Assembly: GCF_000814765.1 (NCBI RefSeq)
Contig: NZ_JWIC01000010.1
Location: 72,001 to 136,000 of the forward strand
Reading direction: 5' to 3'
Origin: Pseudoalteromonas luteoviolacea
GTDB lineage: Bacteria; Pseudomonadota; Gammaproteobacteria; Enterobacterales; Alteromonadaceae
DNA: 64,000 bases
Every line of letters begins with the position of its first letter. The first letter of the stretch is position 1. Below are positions 27,639 to 40,000 of the stretch, piece after piece. The position numbers and the translations under genes are program-made. The notes beneath the pieces are model-generated. The model ran no database searches. It was given only the letters and a program-made list of their open reading frames with translations, and was not told where the DNA came from.

Positions 27639-30600
27639 CTAGTTGCCCAAGCCGAGTTTTTGCTGCAGCGCTTTGCGCTGCTCGGGCGATAACGTTGCCA
27701 GCTTTAATTGCGTCATGGCGATTTTTTCTAATTTTTGCGGATTGCTATGCTGTGCGCTTAACGCCGCTGCAAATTTCACTATGGTGGCATTATCAAACAC
27801 CAAGGTCGGCTCAACATCCATCAGCAGCTGCTGCTTGATGCGCGTCACCAGTTTAATGGCCGCCAGTGAGTGACCGCCAAGGTCAAAGAAACTTGCATCA
27901 CAACTGACTTTGTCCACTTCAAGAATGTGTGCCAGCGCATCCGCTAACCATGTCTCTAATTGCGAGTTAGGCGCTACATAGTGCTGGGTCTGTAATTTTG
28001 CAACGTCTGGCAGCTGGCTGCGATCAACCTTGCCATTGGCCAACAGTGGTAACTGTTCTAGCGCCACAAAAAACTGTGGCACCATGGCTTCAGGTAGCTG
28101 TTCACGCAAACTGGTTTGAAGGTATTGGTTCACATCACCCGTCAATAAGCCCAAGGCTGCCTCGTCTTGATAGTTGAATCCTGTCAAATAAGCCACTAAT
28201 GCAGTTTGACCAGCCACTTTATGGGCCGTGACATAACAGCCTACCGAAGTAAGACAGCGGCTCACAGCAGCGGCAACGTCATTGGGTTCAACACGGAAAC
28301 CGCGAATTTGCACCTGATCATCCTTACGACCAGATAAGCTTATGCTGCCATCAGGCATATATCTGGCAACGTCACCTGTAGGGTAAAGGCGCGGTGCCCA
28401 CGGACTGTCAGTCATAAAGCCTTCGTGTTCCCCTTTACCAAGATAACCACGGGCCAATTGCGTGCCCGCAATATGCAGCTCACCTTGTTCACCCATGGCA
28501 CACAGCGCGCCTTGCTCATTGAGAATATAAATCGAGGTACCTGCAAACACCTTACTCAACTTGGCAACAGTGCCAGCAAAACTGGTTAAGTCATGATATT
28601 GGTGAGACAACACCCCGACGGTCGCCTCAGTAGGGCCATAGTGATTAAAGACTTGCGTGCTTGGACTCAGTTGATGAATTTTTTGCAGTAAAGTCGGCGC
28701 ACTCGCCTCTCCACCTAAAATTAATTTTTGCGGCAGTGCTTTGGGTTCAGCTTCCAATAACGCTTGTAGATGTGAAGGTACAATTTTCACCACCTCAACC
28801 TGATGCGCCGTGATAAATTGCGCAAAGGCCTGTCCTTCTCTGACCGCTTGCTCAGGCGCAACGATGAGGCTGCCCCCATTATAAAAAGCGTTAAACAAAC
28901 AAGTGTTACCAATATCCGCCGCCACGGTGGAGGTCAAGCCATAGCGCTCAGCCCCCAAGTTAAGTGCCTCACTGGAACCAAAGCAATAATGAGCCAATTG
29001 GCCATGCTCAATCACCACGCCTTTGGGGGTGCCCGTCGAGCCTGAAGTAAACAACACATAAGCCGCTTGCTGGGCATTAGGTAAAGCAAGGGTGTCCACG
29101 GTCGTCAGTTGTTCAGCTTCACTGAGTAGCGCCGCTAAACCTAAAGCATGGTCACTGCTTTGCTCGCCAATATGGCACGAGGCGCCCGCCGCAGAGATGA
29201 TTTGCGCTTGGCGTGCTTCGGGCCACACGGGATCAACAGGACAATAAGCCGCACCCAAACGTTGAATGGCTAAAATCACCAAAACTTGCTCAAAACTGCG
29301 TGGCAAAGCCACAGTGACGATGTCATTACTGACTACGCCTTTACTTTTAAGTACTTGAGCAATGCGCAGCAAACGGTTATCTAGTGCTGCGTAATTAAGG
29401 CTTTGCTGCCCATCGGTGAGTGCCACTACACTATTTTGCTGCGCAAACTGCGTGATTTTATCAAATAGCAAAGGCACATCAGTGGCTGGACGATTAAGCC
29501 CCAAATGGCGCTGTTGCTCTTGCTCAGTCGCAATGGGCAATGCACCAATTGGCGTATGAAGCTGGTTATCCAATTGCATCAACAGGTGTTGATATTGCGC
29601 AAGCAGTGCCTGCACAGCATCCGCGCTGTACGCTCGACTATCATGACGCAGAGTTAATACCGCCTCACCTTCTTGCAGCACACACATCAAATGCAGCTCA
29701 CTGCCATCATCTAAACGCAGCAGCTGACCCTGCACCTCACCATGCCACACCTGCATCAGACAACTCGGCGCAGTGTTTATGCCATATTCGGCGAGGCCAG
29801 CAAAGGACTCAGCCCATTCAACATGCTGCTCATTTTGAAAGTCGAAGTGAGTCAACCAATCACTGAGCGTGTGTGTGGGGTTTACTTCAATGGCCAGCGG
29901 TAAATGCAATTGATACACACCCAGTGCACCTTCAAGCTCTTCGCTGATCTGTCTGGCATCGTAGCCACAACCGGCGACAAAGCCCTTATTTTGACTGATC
30001 CTAGCGAGCAATAACCACCATGTTGCCTGCAATATGACATCAGCGTCCAATTCAAGTTGCTCGGCCAAGTTATCAATGCGCTGCAATAACGATGAGTCCA
30101 AAGTGCACACTTGGCTTTGCTGAGCTTGCCTATCGCTGACCTCAGGCGCTTTGCGATAAGGTAAGTGAAAGTGTTTATCAAGCTGCTGTAATTTGCTGCC
30201 CACTTGCTGCCAGTAAGCCGCCCCTTGAGCTGCTTCTGGCGCAGAATTTGTCTCTGTCACCCAAGCTAAAAAGTCCGGGTATTGGATCACCTCATCATCA
30301 CACTCTGTGCCATGCACTAATCCATCAATATATTCATAAACACTGGCAATATCTAAGGCCAGCGCATTGGCTTGGACCAATAAATAAGCTTGTTGCTGAG
30401 CCTCAAAGTGACTTAATTGAATAGTGTGTCCCTGCGATGCATTCAATGACACAGGAATCAGCTTGGCACGTTCCACCGCCGTTAAGTCCGCAGCACTATC
30501 GAGTGCTTCACAAACGGATGGAGCTGGTTCGACAGGCATCTGATGGATCTCGTCTTGCCCCTCGATGTGCACAAATGCAAACTGAAAAATCAACTGCTGC

Positions 30601-30815
30601 TGAGCAATGTCTGTCGCTCGCTGGTTTATCACTGACACGCTTAAATCTGACGCGATCGGCACCAATACACTGTGCACTGCAGGTGTACTGTTTTCATGTG
30701 TTGATAGGTGTTGTTTTTGTTGAACACTCAGGCCAAGGCCCTGCGGATATGCATCAATATACTTTTGCATCATGCCAAATGTCTCTTGCAGTAAAGTTGG
30801 AGCCATTTGGCACAC
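27639..30815 (-). CDS. NRPS: interface-like C domain - A(Asp) - T
   Basis: About 1058 residues. Residues about 20-450 resemble a C domain but the HHxxxDG site is lost (QANALALD), so it is probably an interface domain for the hydroxylase in the neighbouring altH-like protein. The A domain has LFTSGSTGTPKG near 590 and pocket code D-I-T-K-I-G-H-V-G, an Asp code with the diagnostic His. T has GGHSLAAIKL near 982. The C-terminal tail (KLEKIAMTQLKLATL...) is basic and helical, suited to meet the acidic start of the next protein. Bond formation onto this Asp is probably done by the C domain at the end of the 4054-residue protein. The GTG at 30815 is one of several starts; ATG at 30806 or near residue 15 (MQKYIDAYPQG) is equally likely. 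Confidence 0.87.
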   Translation of the reverse strand: MCQMAPTLLQETFGMMQKYIDAYPQGLGLSVQQKQHLSTHENSTPAVHSVLVPIASDLSVSVINQRATDIAQQQLIFQFAFVHIEGQDEIHQMPVEPAPSVCEALDSAADLTAVERAKLIPVSLNASQGHTIQLSHFEAQQQAYLLVQANALALDIASVYEYIDGLVHGTECDDEVIQYPDFLAWVTETNSAPEAAQGAAYWQQVGSKLQQLDKHFHLPYRKAPEVSDRQAQQSQVCTLDSSLLQRIDNLAEQLELDADVILQATWWLLLARISQNKGFVAGCGYDARQISEELEGALGVYQLHLPLAIEVNPTHTLSDWLTHFDFQNEQHVEWAESFAGLAEYGINTAPSCLMQVWHGEVQGQLLRLDDGSELHLMCVLQEGEAVLTLRHDSRAYSADAVQALLAQYQHLLMQLDNQLHTPIGALPIATEQEQQRHLGLNRPATDVPLLFDKITQFAQQNSVVALTDGQQSLNYAALDNRLLRIAQVLKSKGVVSNDIVTVALPRSFEQVLVILAIQRLGAAYCPVDPVWPEARQAQIISAAGASCHIGEQSSDHALGLAALLSEAEQLTTVDTLALPNAQQAAYVLFTSGSTGTPKGVVIEHGQLAHYCFGSSEALNLGAERYGLTSTVAADIGNTCLFNAFYNGGSLIVAPEQAVREGQAFAQFITAHQVEVVKIVPSHLQALLEAEPKALPQKLILGGEASAPTLLQKIHQLSPSTQVFNHYGPTEATVGVLSHQYHDLTSFAGTVAKLSKVFAGTSIYILNEQGALCAMGEQGELHIAGTQLARGYLGKGEHEGFMTDSPWAPRLYPTGDVARYMPDGSISLSGRKDDQVQIRGFRVEPNDVAAAVSRCLTSVGCYVTAHKVAGQTALVAYLTGFNYQDEAALGLLTGDVNQYLQTSLREQLPEAMVPQFFVALEQLPLLANGKVDRSQLPDVAKLQTQHYVAPNSQLETWLADALAHILEVDKVSCDASFFDLGGHSLAAIKLVTRIKQQLLMDVEPTLVFDNATIVKFAAALSAQHSNPQKLEKIAMTQLKLATLSPEQRKALQQKLGLGN

Positions 30816-30963
30816 TGGGTTGCATCCAAACAGCCCATTATGAATTAACCAATAATGTGCTTACCCTAGGTATTTTCAGCCACTCTCATTGGCATACACA
30901 GTGCGTTTCACAGCACCTTGCATTGGGCATAGTTTGCCCACTCTCTAGGGATGTCTTTTAATG

Positions 30964-30987
30964 ACGAGTAAGGTGGGATTTTTTTTA
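30964..30987 (-). promoter_or_regulatory. PvdS-type promoter box before the last NRPS unit
   Basis: The minus strand reads TAAAA-N16-CGT with ACTCGTC at the -10 side, about 150 bases before the NRPS start. It lies in the 279-base gap after the terminator of the larger NRPS gene. Confidence 0.5.
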
Positions 30988-31041
30988 AGTAAAACACGCA
31001 AGAATGTGGCTTTACCCGCCAAGACGCTGGCAATAAAATGA

Positions 31042-31073
31042 AAAAGCCAAGATCATTTGGCGACCTTGGCTTT
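31042..31073 (-). terminator. Terminator of the 4054-residue NRPS gene
   Basis: On the minus strand AAAGCCAAGG and CTTGGCTTT form a stem over a 13-base loop, followed by TTTTTC. It lies about 20 bases past the stop. Confidence 0.8.
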
Positions 31074-31094
31074 GGGTTAACATGATAAACCAGC

Positions 31095-34000
31095 TTACTT
31101 TTTCAATTTACCAAACTTGGCAGACTTACGCTTTTTGGCACCACTACTGCGTTTAGGCCTAGGTAAGGCTTGCTCAGGGTGGACTGCCAAAGTATCCAAC
31201 AGACTCAACCACTGAGTGACCAAGGTCGCCATTTTATCTTTCAGGTAGAGATCTGTTTTAAATACCAGATTACCACTGAACCCAGTTTCACTCGGCTCAA
31301 TGAAGATGCCTGAGTCAAACTTACTACTCACGTCACCACTTGGCAGCTCAGTGATCTCCATGCCGTCAACAGGCCAGCGTGGCTGTGGTGTATTTTGCAT
31401 CACAAACAACTGCTGGAAGATTGGCGAGGTGCCCGCTTGACGCGGTGTATCCACCAATTGCATGATCCGCTCAAGCGTCAGCAGCTGGTGATCTTGCACC
31501 GCTAAAAATTGCTGCTGAACCTGCTTTGCCAAACTAATAAGACTCTCATCTGCACTGACTTTTACGCGCAGTGGCATCACCTTAATGAAATAGCCAATTA
31601 ATGGTTCTAGCGAAAGCGTTTCTCGACCTGCCATGGGGGTGCCCACCACTAAGTCTTGCTGTCCCGTTTGCTGACTCAAAAACGCCATATAGCTGGCTTT
31701 TAACAAGGCAAATAAGGAAACCTGATGCGCCTCGCTCAATGCTTGCAATTGCGCCGCTGTGTCCGCTTGAATATCAAACCGTACCTGCTCGCCTTGGCTG
31801 CTCGGTTTGTCAGGACGCGGGAAATGCAGTGGCAACGTGGTGACCTGTGGTGCCGCCTCAAGCTGTTGCTGCCAGAATGCGTGGTTTTGGTCCCCCTCTT
31901 CGGAGGCTAAACGGGCATTTTGCCAGTGTGCATAATCTGCATATTGCACCTCTAGCGGCGCCATCGCTTCGACTAAACTACTGTCGCCAAGCTGCTCGGC
32001 ATAAAACATGCCAAGCTCTTGCACCAAGTTGGCAATCGACCAGCCATCACTGACGATGTGATGCATACTGACCAATAATTGATAGCTATCTGCACCCAGT
32101 TTCAGCACTTTGGCGCGCATCAAAGGTGCGGTACTTAAATCAAAACCTTGCTGCTCAAAGTCACGGCGCATTTGCATCGCCGTTTGCGCACATTCAACCT
32201 GCTCAACAGCAATGTTAAAGTGTACATTTTCAAGCACCTCACTGCGCGGCTCGCCCTCAACATTCACAAAGCGAGTACGCAGCACCTCATGGCGAGCAAG
32301 TAACTGGTTAAATGCCAGCTCAAGCGCCTGAATGTCTAGTTCACCACTGAGAGATACGCCCCCTGCGATGTTATACGCAGCTTTGTCTGCTGCATCACTC
32401 ATTCTGTCCGTCAGCCACAAGCTTTGCTGCGCCGCAGACACTGGCATTAGCTCTGTGCGCTCAACAGGTACCAGTGCTAAACGCGCTGGCCCCTGCTCAG
32501 ACTGCGCAGTCAGTTGGGCTAAAGCCGCCAAATCTGGCGCATTGAAAATGTCTTTTACCTCAATGCCGTAATCACCTAATTGGTTAATTCTAGGCACCAA
32601 ACGCAGCGCACTGATGGAGTCCCCGCCCAATGCGAAGAAGCTGTCGTGTCGACCCACTTGCGGGACATTCAACAGTGATTGCCAAATCTGCGCTATCTGC
32701 TGCTCAAGGCCCGCCTGTGGCGGCACACATGCACCTTGCTCCGATACAAGTGTGAGTGTTGGTAAGCGTTTACGATCCACCTTGCCATTTTGATTGAGCG
32801 GTAACTGCGTCACAATTTCAATGGCTTGTGGGATCATGTACTCAGGTAGGCGCTCACGCAGCGCAACTTGCAGCGCACTGCCAGTCAGCTTATCACTGAC
32901 CGCAAATGCCACTAACACAGGTTGCTCCTGCTGGCTTTGCACCAAAACAACCGCCTGTGCCACACCATCGAGCGCGCTGAGCTGCGCCTCAATTTCACCT
33001 AACTCAATACGGTGACCACGAATTTTAATCTGATCGTCAACACGGCCTAAGTATTCCAACTGTGCCTGCGCATTCCAGCGCACTAAATCACCCGTGCGAT
33101 ATAATCGCGTGCCATTGTCGCTAAACGGGTTCGCCACAAAACGCTCGGCGGTTAAATCCGCTTGCTGCACATAGCCTTCAGCTAAACAGCTGCCGCCAAT
33201 ATACAACTCACCAACAGCCCCCTGTGGCAACAAGTTCAGGTCACTATCTAGCACATACACGTTTCGATTGCCGACCGGCTTACCGATGGGGACGTAACGA
33301 CCATCAACTGAAGACTTGGCATCGCCCAGCCACAGCGTGGGTGTGACCACAGCTTCGGTTGGGCCATAGGCATTAACGAATTGTGCTTGTGGCAAACTTT
33401 GCTGAGCCAATTTAAAGTCACCTTGGTGCCAGCCTTCACCGCCGACAATACACAGGCGTACTGAGTCCAGTTTTGGCACATGACGCAAATACGCAGGCGG
33501 TAAGTCCACCACGGTGACTTGCTCAGCCTCCACGTACTCAACAAGTGCATCTGGGCCCATAGATTTCGGGTCAACCACACTCAATTGTGCGCCATTTAGC
33601 AGTGGTATTAACAGCTGTTCCAGCGCCGCATCAAAGCCCATTGAGGCAAAGAGCAAAGCGTGATCGCCGACTTGATACTGATAATACTGCTGCATGGCAT
33701 AGCAATGATCTGCCAGCGCCTGATGAGAAACAGCCACGCCTTTTGGTAACCCCGTCGAGCCCGATGTGAAAATCATATAAGCCGTTTGCTGGGGTAAAAT
33801 GGTGTTGCCAAGTGCCGTTGTCGGATACACACTGAGCTTGGACTCATCCAGTGTATGGATAGGCACACCCGATAGCTCACTGGCAATATCATCACTCAGC
33901 AATAAGCCTGCGCCACTTTGCTGTGCAATGAATTGCTGACGTTCAAGGGGCAAACTTGGGTCAATCGGCACATATGTCGCACCAGACTTCAACACAGCTA

Positions 34001-37000
34001 AGGCTGCAATCACCATGTCAATGCCACGGGCAAAACGCACTGCCACCACCGGGTGAGATTGTGCGTACAGGTAATGTGCCAAACGATCACTGTGCGCTGC
34101 GAGCTGCTGATAACTCAATGCCGTGTCGGCAAATTTCAATGCGGTATTATGCGGATATTGTTTTGCCATCGCACTTAATTGCGACGTCACCAAAGACGCC
34201 GCCGTGTGTGTTTGTCCCTGACTCAAGGCATGCAACTGCGCTCGCTGCGCTTCTGGCAGCAGCACAAGGTCGGCAATACGCTGTGATTGCGTTTCGACTA
34301 ACGCAATCAATACCGCATTCAGTGCATGGGCAAGTTCTGCTCGGCGCGTCGGGCTGAAGCGCTCTTTGGCAAATTCAAACTCAATATTGGTGAGCCCGTC
34401 GCTGTTTTCATAGCAGTTCAGCACCAATTCAAACTGGGCTTCGCTGGCAGCAATAGATACAGGGCTCACATCTAACTGGGGCAGTGCAAGCAGCGCTTCC
34501 CCATCAACGCGTTGATGGTTGATCATCACTTGGAACAACGGCTGTTCAAGGTCACGGTCTAAATCAAGGCTATCTAATAGTTGCTCAAATGGAAGGTCTT
34601 GATGCGCTTGTGCGCCCAATAAGTGTGTTTTCACCTGCTCAAGCGCATCACTCAATAGCACCTCCCCTGAAAGATGCGTGGTGATCACTTGGGTATTCAC
34701 AAAGAAGCCAACCAGAGATTCAGTGCCCGCATTATGGCGATTGGCAATCGGCATACCCACACGAATGGTTGATTGCCCGCTGTAGCGATGGAGCAACACT
34801 TTCAGTGCGGTCGCTAAGACATTAAACAAACTGGTGTTGTTGACTCTAGCATAATCAGCCAAGGCTGTTTTCAGTGCACCATCTAGCTGAATTTGCTCTG
34901 TCACCGCTTGATAGCGACTTTGCTGCGTCGCTATGTCGCTTGGCAGACGTAGCGCAGATAAGTCATCACCAATGGCACTATGCCAATAGCTGAGCTGCTC
35001 AGCTTTCACCTCGTCGTTTAACCAAGCCCGCTGCCACTGTGCGTAATCGCTGTAGCGCACACTCGCGGTGTCGATAGGTAGCACCTTATCCGAGAGCGCA
35101 TCGCGATATGCCTTAGCAAAATCGTCAATAATGATCTGTAATGACCACGCATCTGAGATAATGTGGTGCATCACAACCACCAGTTCATGCTGTGAATCAC
35201 TGTGTTTTATCAGACCAACTCTGAACAGGTTGCCTTGGGTCAATACAAAGGGCTGTGCCACAAAATCCGCACGCCATGCAGTACTGTCCGCGCCATTGGA
35301 CGCATCAAACTCGTGATAGGCACATTGGCCAATCGGTGCGATATATTGCGATACCTGCGCGTCTTGATCTTCAACGTACACAGCACGCAGTGCATCATGT
35401 CGATTGCTGACAAAGTCCAATGCTCTTTGCAATGCCTCTTTGTTGAGCGTCCCTTGCAGCATCAAGCCGCCTTTAATGTGATACGCACTGCTCTGCGGTG
35501 ATAGCTTCCATAAGAACCACTGACGCTGCTCAGCAAACGACAGCCCAGAATACCTCTGTGTCTGACGCTGTAGCGCTGGCTTGGCACTGGCTTCATTGCC
35601 ATCAATCAACGCCGCCAATTGGGCAAGATTGCCTGTACTCAGTAGCTGAGGGAGTTCAAAGTTAAGCCCCGATTGCTTACCTTGGCTCGCCACACTCAGT
35701 GCTTTAATAGAATCTCCACCTAGGGCAAAGAAGTTATCCTCTCGGCCCACTTGCTCTGCACCTAATACAGATTGCCAAATAGTGGCTAAGCGTGACTCGG
35801 TCTCTGTCTGCGGGGCAACGTACGCCTGTGTTTCTTGCCACTGTGGTGCTGGTAATGCTTTTCTATCGATTTTGCCATTGCTGTTATGCGGCATTTCATC
35901 CAACGTCATCACCAGTGCAGGCACCATGTAATCAGGTAGCCACTGGGCGATGGTGGTTTTAATCATTTCGCTATCGAGTGCTTTACCAGACACATAGCCC
36001 ACCAGCTGTGTTGCGCCCGTGCTGTTGTCATCAACGACCACCGCTTCACTGACTCCGTCACAGCGATACAGCTGCGCCTCAATGTCACCCAACTCAATAC
36101 GGTAACCACGGATCTTCACTTGATGATCCGTACGGCCTAAATATTCAAGCTGACCAGCTTGGTTCCAGCGCACCAAATCGCCAGTGCGATATAAACGGCC
36201 ACCATCCTCAGCAAACGGGTTTGCCACAAAGCGCTCAGCGCTGAGTTCAGGGCGAGCTAAATAACCACGGGCAAGGCCGAGGCCAGCAATATACAGCTCA
36301 CCAGCCACCTGCTGTGGACACAGGTTTAATTGGTTGTCCAACACGTACAGTTGAGTATTTAAGGTGGCATCGCCTAAATGTACTGGCGCCTGTGTCACTT
36401 GGTAGCAACTTGACCAAATGGTGGTTTCGGTTGGGCCATACATATTCCAAAGTTGAACGCCACTTTGTGCCAGATCCGCCACCAACTCCGCAGGCAGGGC
36501 TTCACCACCACACAGAGCTCGCTTGCCTTGCACTTGTGTTAATAAATCAAGCTCTAGCAAGCTGCGCCAACCTGCTGGGGTAGCTTGTATTAAGTCTTGC
36601 TCGGCCAATAACGTAGCGCTCAGCGTCGATGCATTTTGTGCCACTGTGACCGTACCACCACTTATCAGCGGTAGATAAATTTCTAGCCCTGAGATATCGA
36701 ATGACAACGAGGTTAATGCCAATGCATTAAGCGCACTCTCCAAGCCCAGCTGCTGCTGCATGCCCAGTAAGAAGTTAACTAGGTTGCCGTGACTGATCGC
36801 CACGCCTTTTGGCAAACCTGTGGAGCCAGATGTATAAAGGGTGTACACCAATTGATGGTGATGGCGCTGCACATTAAGGTTGCCATCGTCATATGATGTC
36901 AGCGGCAGATCTGTGACGTTTAAACAGCTCACATATTCAGTAAAGGATACCTCTGAGTTAGTAAGTGCAAACTTTGCACCGCTATGCTGACAAATATAAT

Positions 37001-40000
37001 CGCGGCGCTCTTCTGGTAGCTCTACCGCGATCGGCACATACACGCCACCCGCTTTGCTCACCGCCAGTATCGCGACAATCATCTCAATACCACGGGTCAT
37101 GCTGATTGCCACTGGCATCTCTGTGGTAAGCCCTGCTGCAAGCAGCGCCCGCGCCAATTGATTTGCACGACCATTCAGTGCGTCATAACTCAGCTGATCA
37201 CCTTGCTCGTTTTGCACCGCAACAGCTAGAGGCGTTTGCTTTGCCTGTGCTTCAAACATTGCCAAAGCATCGCTGCTCGGCAGGGTGTGTGATTTACCCA
37301 TGCCGAGTTGCTTCACTTGTGCTTGCGTGGCGTCATCGAGCAATTGAATGTGTCCAAGAGGCTGTTCAACTTGTGTTTGCAGTGCGTCAAGTAGACGCGC
37401 CAAGTTATTCGCGAGATGCGCCACAAATTCAGCGCTTAAACGCCAACCTTGGTATGCAAAGTTAATGGTCAGCCCCTGCGCTGTTTCGACAAATACCGTC
37501 AGTGGATAGTTGGTTTCTTCACGGTTTTCAACCAGAGAGAACTTTGCTCCACCTAGCTCATTGGCACCCAGTGTCTCTGAAATTGGATAGTTTTCAAAAA
37601 TGAGTAAGCTGTCAAACAGACCTTGCTGGTCAAAGCTCACTTGCCCGTCCGCCAGTTTTTGAACTTGATACAAAGGCGTGTGCTCAAATTCACGACTTTG
37701 CATACTGTCTTGCTGGCAGGCTTTGAGCCACTGTCCCACAATTTGCTCATTATCGAGGGTGCTTATCACCGGTAATGTATTAATAAACAAGCCTACAGTG
37801 CTGTCACTACCGACTAAATCGGCAGGTCGCCCTGAGGTTGTTGCACCAAAGCACACCGCCGATTTATTTAACATGCGGCTCAGTAGCAATGACCACGCAC
37901 CTTGCAGTACGGTATTAACCGTGATCTCTTGCTGCTGTGCAAAAGCTTGTAACTGCGCCGCTTGTGACTCATCGAGCTGTAATGTGTGCTGCGCATACCC
38001 TAACTGGCTATCCAAGACATCACGGTTTTGCAGTTCAGTCAGATAAGAGGCGTCATTTAGCTGAGCGAGTCGACTTTGCCAATACGCATCGCCCGCCGCC
38101 TCATCTTGTTTGGCAAGATATGCCAAATAATCTTGATACTGGCCACCGGGCTGAGGCAATGCATGCCCTTGATACGCCATCATGACTTCAGCCAGCACCG
38201 CCGTACTGCTCCAGCCATCCAGCAACATGTGATGGTAAGTCCAAATGAAGTGATGCTGTTGCGCCGATTGCTGCACCAAAGTGAACGACATTAAGCCCAC
38301 CTCTTCAGTCACCGCAAAACCTGTATCTAAAATTGTGCGGGCCAGTTTATCGGCTGATTTTTCAGGCTCAGCTTGCCAATCCAATTCATCAAATACGATT
38401 TGATGGTCATGGATGACATACTGTAAAGGCTGTTGCGCCCCAGAGATAAAGCCTGTGCGCAAGGCCTCATGTCTCGCCACCACTTGCTGCCACGCGGCCT
38501 TAAAACGCGTTACATCCAAGCCGCTGATATCCAGCCTTAATTGATTCAGATATGCAGCACTTTGCTCAATCATGGAGTGGAACATCATGCCTTGCTGCAT
38601 CGCAGACAGCGGATAAATGCTCGACACCGACGACGGGGCAATTGGCAGAGCATCTAGCTCATCTTGAGATAGGCTCAGCAATGGCACATCCGCAGGTGTC
38701 AATCTCACTTCAGCCTCAAGGCAATGGTTAATGACTTCACTGAGTGCCTGCTCAAAGTACTGCGCAAATTCAGCCATGTCCGATGATAATAACCGTGCAC
38801 CACTGTAGCTGATGGCCAACTGTAACTGGCTGTTTTGAATCGCGCCATTAATTGCAATGTCGGCGCTGAGCGGATTTTGCGCAGCAATGCTGCTACCGAC
38901 GCCGTCTGTACTCATCTGCCAATCGGCTAACTGCGTATTGCTGTTGGCATCTAGCTGACCTAGATAATTAAATTCAATTTGCGGCTTACGCTCTGTGCGC
39001 AGCGCCTGCTGCTGTGCTTCGCTGCCATAATATTTAAATGCGCCATACCCGATACCTTTATTGGGGAGTGCACGCAAGCGCTCCTTGGTGCTGACAATGG
39101 TCTGTGCCAAATCATCACCATCACTTAACTTCACCGGATATAAAGACGTGAACCAACCCACAGTGCGGCTTAGATCCAATTGCGACTGCCATGGTTCACG
39201 ACCATGCCCTTCTAAGAATACCTGTGCGTCGGTGCTGCCTGTCCACTGCTTCAATGCCACACTCAAAGCAGCCAACAGCAGTTCATCAATATGTGTACGA
39301 TATGGGCGTGATGCCTGTGATAACAAGGCCTGAGTATGCGACTCGCTCAACTTAACTTGCAAAGTTTCTGCGCTTGCAATGGTCGCATCGCCCTCTGCTA
39401 CATAGTTAGGTAATTCAAGGGCATCACACTGCTGGTTTTGCCACAGGGCAAACTCATTGGCGTGAGCACTTGGGTAGGCTTGCAACTGCTGCGCCCAATA
39501 TTGATAGCTGTGGCTTTTTGGGGGTAATGCAACAGCCTTGCCCGCGGTAGCCAGTTCAATGCCTTGCAATAAGTCATCCACTAAAACACGCCAAGAGACA
39601 CCATCAATCACCAAGTGATGGGCAATTAAGATCAAGGCTTGTCGGTTTTCACTGTGGACATATAAAACCCGCAGCGAGTCAGCGCGCTGAATGCTTAAAC
39701 TGGCTTGTGCCTGTTCAGCGGCATTGAGCAAATACGTATCAAATTCGCTGTCTGTGGTTTGCTGATACCAAACCACTTCGCGGTAATTCGCCTCATCGTA
39801 CTCACGATACGTTTGTTGCCACGCCCCTTGCTGTTGAAATTGCAGACGCAAGCTATCGTGATGCTTTATCAGCATTTGCACACTGTCGTTCAACTGTGCC
39901 AAGCCAATGGGTGCGGGTGGCGTCAAGCGAATAGCTTGGTTCCAATGATCAATCTGGCTGGGCTGTCTGGCAAAAAACGTGTGCTGAATCGGCAGTAATG

